Below are positions 62,743-64,000 of a stretch of DNA of 64,000 bases, piece after piece (positions within the stretch are counted from its first letter, which is position 1; the number at the start of each line of letters is the position of its first letter). Under the pieces are notes generated by a model, which was not told where the DNA came from, ran no database searches, and was given only the letters and a program-made list of their open reading frames with translations. This stretch comes from Streptococcus moroccensis (lineage in GTDB: Bacteria; Bacillota; Bacilli; Lactobacillales; Streptococcaceae). The stretch covers positions 1 through 64,000 of the forward strand of contig NZ_JAUSTM010000004.1 in the NCBI RefSeq assembly GCF_030812835.1. Reading direction: 5' to 3'. The translations under genes were made by a program, and so were the position numbers.

Positions 62743-63282
62743 ATGTCACAACAGCGTGTGCTACCCTATATTATTTTGGGAATGTTGGCCAATGAAGATA
62801 ACCTGACAGGCCGACAAATCACTGAGTTATTTGAAACAGAAATCGGCAATTTTTGGAAAGCTGCTCACAGTCAAGTCTACCCGGAGCTTAAGCGAATGGT
62901 CAAAGAACAGTGGGTTACTGTCCACGATCGTCCTACCAATGCCAAAGAGCGCTACTACAAAATCACGTCTCTAGGCCAAGATCACTTAAATCAGTGGATC
63001 AGTGAACCCAATGACACCCCCCAACAAAAGGATCTCTTCTCTCTGAAAATGTTCTTTATCAAAGACAGTCGTGATCCTAGGATCCCACTCCTTATTGAAG
63101 CCCAAATCGACATCTTAAAAGAACAATTAGCTGGCTTTTTGGCCCGCAAAAGTCTGCTCTTTGATGACCGAGAAAAAATTCAAGAAAACTACGGGCATTA
63201 TTTAATTTTAACCAGAGCTATTGCCCGCTGTCAGGGGCAAATACAGTGGTTAGAACAATCTCTTATCTATATAGAACACTAG
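62743..63282 (+). CDS. PadR family transcriptional regulator
   Basis: A protein of 179 residues. The winged helix is N-terminal (LPYIILGMLANEDNLTGRQI, FWKAAHSQVYPELKRMVKEQ, a wing near RYYKITSLG). The C-terminal helical half (Vir_C-like) dimerises. GAAAGGAG supports ATG 62743. It is divergent from the ZIP transporter and precedes the FNT gene, either of which it may control. Confidence 0.88.
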   Translation: MSQQRVLPYIILGMLANEDNLTGRQITELFETEIGNFWKAAHSQVYPELKRMVKEQWVTVHDRPTNAKERYYKITSLGQDHLNQWISEPNDTPQQKDLFSLKMFFIKDSRDPRIPLLIEAQIDILKEQLAGFLARKSLLFDDREKIQENYGHYLILTRAIARCQGQIQWLEQSLIYIEH

Positions 63283-63367
63283 AAGGAAGCGTATTCTTTC
63301 AGATTTCCCTAGCATTTTTATCAGATTGTGCTATAATCATCTATGTATTCTAAACAAGGAGAAAATC

Positions 63368-64000
63368 ATGCCAAGCATACACGCTCATTCCCATTCAACC
63401 ACCAACTCTGAATTGATTAGCAATCTCGCGAAATCCATTGAAAAAAAAGAAGACCTATCGCGACACAGTTTTGCTAAATATGCTGTCCGCTCAATGCTAG
63501 CGACACTTTTCTTAACATTAGGAAGCGGGATTGCTTTTTACATTTCAAGTCACGCTGACAGTATTGTTCCTCATTCCGGAAAATTCTTTTATGCCTTTAT
63601 GTTTAGTTGGTCCTTGGTCATGATTGTCTATATGAACGCTGAACTTGGAACCTCTAACATGATGTACATGACCAGTGCCGTGTACAGTAAGAAGCTACGC
63701 GTCATGACAGCCCTTAAAATTCTAGGAACCTGTATCCTCTTTAACTTTATCGGCGCCATTATCTTCTCTTACTTACTCTCTTTGACAACTCCCTTTAGCC
63801 ATCTGGAGCCTGACAACTATCTCTTTGAAGCTGTTTCTCTCAAGTTAGCTAAGTCACCAATGACTCAATTTATCGAAGGGATTTTTGCCAACATTGTTGT
63901 TAACACCGCCGTCTTTGTCACTTTACGTATGAAAGATGATTCAGCCAAAGTATGGGCCATGATTTTTATCATCTATATTTTCGCCTTTCTCGGATTCGAA
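63368..64000 (+). CDS. formate/nitrite transporter family protein (partial)
   Basis: The first 211 residues are present; the window ends inside the gene. After a His-rich start (MPSIHAHSHSTTNSE) come membrane segments with FNT family features (YMNAELGTSNMMYMTS, FANIVVNTAVFVTLRMKD). A likely pentameric anion channel, substrate not certain. CAAGGAG lies upstream, with extended -10 TGCTATAAT near 63334-63342. Confidence 0.85.
   Translation, partial: MPSIHAHSHSTTNSELISNLAKSIEKKEDLSRHSFAKYAVRSMLATLFLTLGSGIAFYISSHADSIVPHSGKFFYAFMFSWSLVMIVYMNAELGTSNMMYMTSAVYSKKLRVMTALKILGTCILFNFIGAIIFSYLLSLTTPFSHLEPDNYLFEAVSLKLAKSPMTQFIEGIFANIVVNTAVFVTLRMKDDSAKVWAMIFIIYIFAFLGFE

Overview
The window is a low-GC Gram-positive chromosome segment, almost certainly Streptococcus. 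It has the streptococcal order tyrS / pbp1b-rpoB-rpoC, ctsR-clpC with a CtsR operator, pbp2a-rpmG-secE-nusG, hslO-dusB, and a CiaR-type csRNA gene. I would not name the species from sequence alone. A complete-looking siphoprophage of about 32.8 kb occupies the middle.

Left flank (1-20.8 kb): rpoC, rpoB and pbp1b read leftward. tyrS diverges from pbp1b and converges on clpC, with ctsR upstream of clpC. A small membrane protein of the small-multidrug-export family follows, then a glycerol dehydrogenase gene whose -35 lies inside a perfect cre box, an FAD/NAD(P)-binding protein, tsf and rpsB. A tRNA-Cys(GCA) gene ends the flank.

Prophage (20826-53620): integration is in the 3' end of tRNA-Cys. 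A 20-bp core repeat marks attL and attR, and a 25-bp repeat that looks like integrase arm sites sits just inside each end. From right to left the element carries integrase, a PH-like protein, ImmA-type peptidase and CI-like repressor (all rightward), an unusually long immunity region with two further small XRE proteins, a BRO/ORF6C antirepressor, an HNH homing-type endonuclease, DUF771, a replication block (HTH initiator, iterons, DnaD protein, SSB), small accessory genes, an ArpU-type late regulator, a short tyrosine recombinase, HNH, terminase, portal, protease, HK97 capsid, connectors, major tail protein, gpG/gpGT with a -1 slippery site, tape measure, Dit, Tal, collagen-like and G5-containing tail proteins, Gp58-like tail protein, holin and a three-domain endolysin of the lambda-Sa2 type. 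A rightward module of three tiny genes under a strong promoter sits between the endolysin and attL. At least two early genes look frameshifted (44593-44975 and 47083-47455), so the phage may be decaying.

Right flank (53.6-64 kb): the native tRNA-Cys terminator now lies beyond attR. It is followed by an LD-carboxypeptidase-like gene, then leftward pbp2a-rpmG-secE-nusG. Rightward come ferredoxin-NADP reductase, a PgpA-family phosphatase, hslO-dusB and the csRNA. A leftward ZIP transporter, a PadR regulator and a formate/nitrite transporter cut by the window edge complete the region.

The signals most worth following are the csRNA with its CiaR box at 61692-61837; two near-identical 42-bp promoter cassettes that follow the arpU-like gene and flank the small recombinase, each with a terminator-like hairpin directly before the Shine-Dalgarno; the three-gene left-end module with tandem tetraloop hairpins; and iterons between the two parts of the phage initiator.
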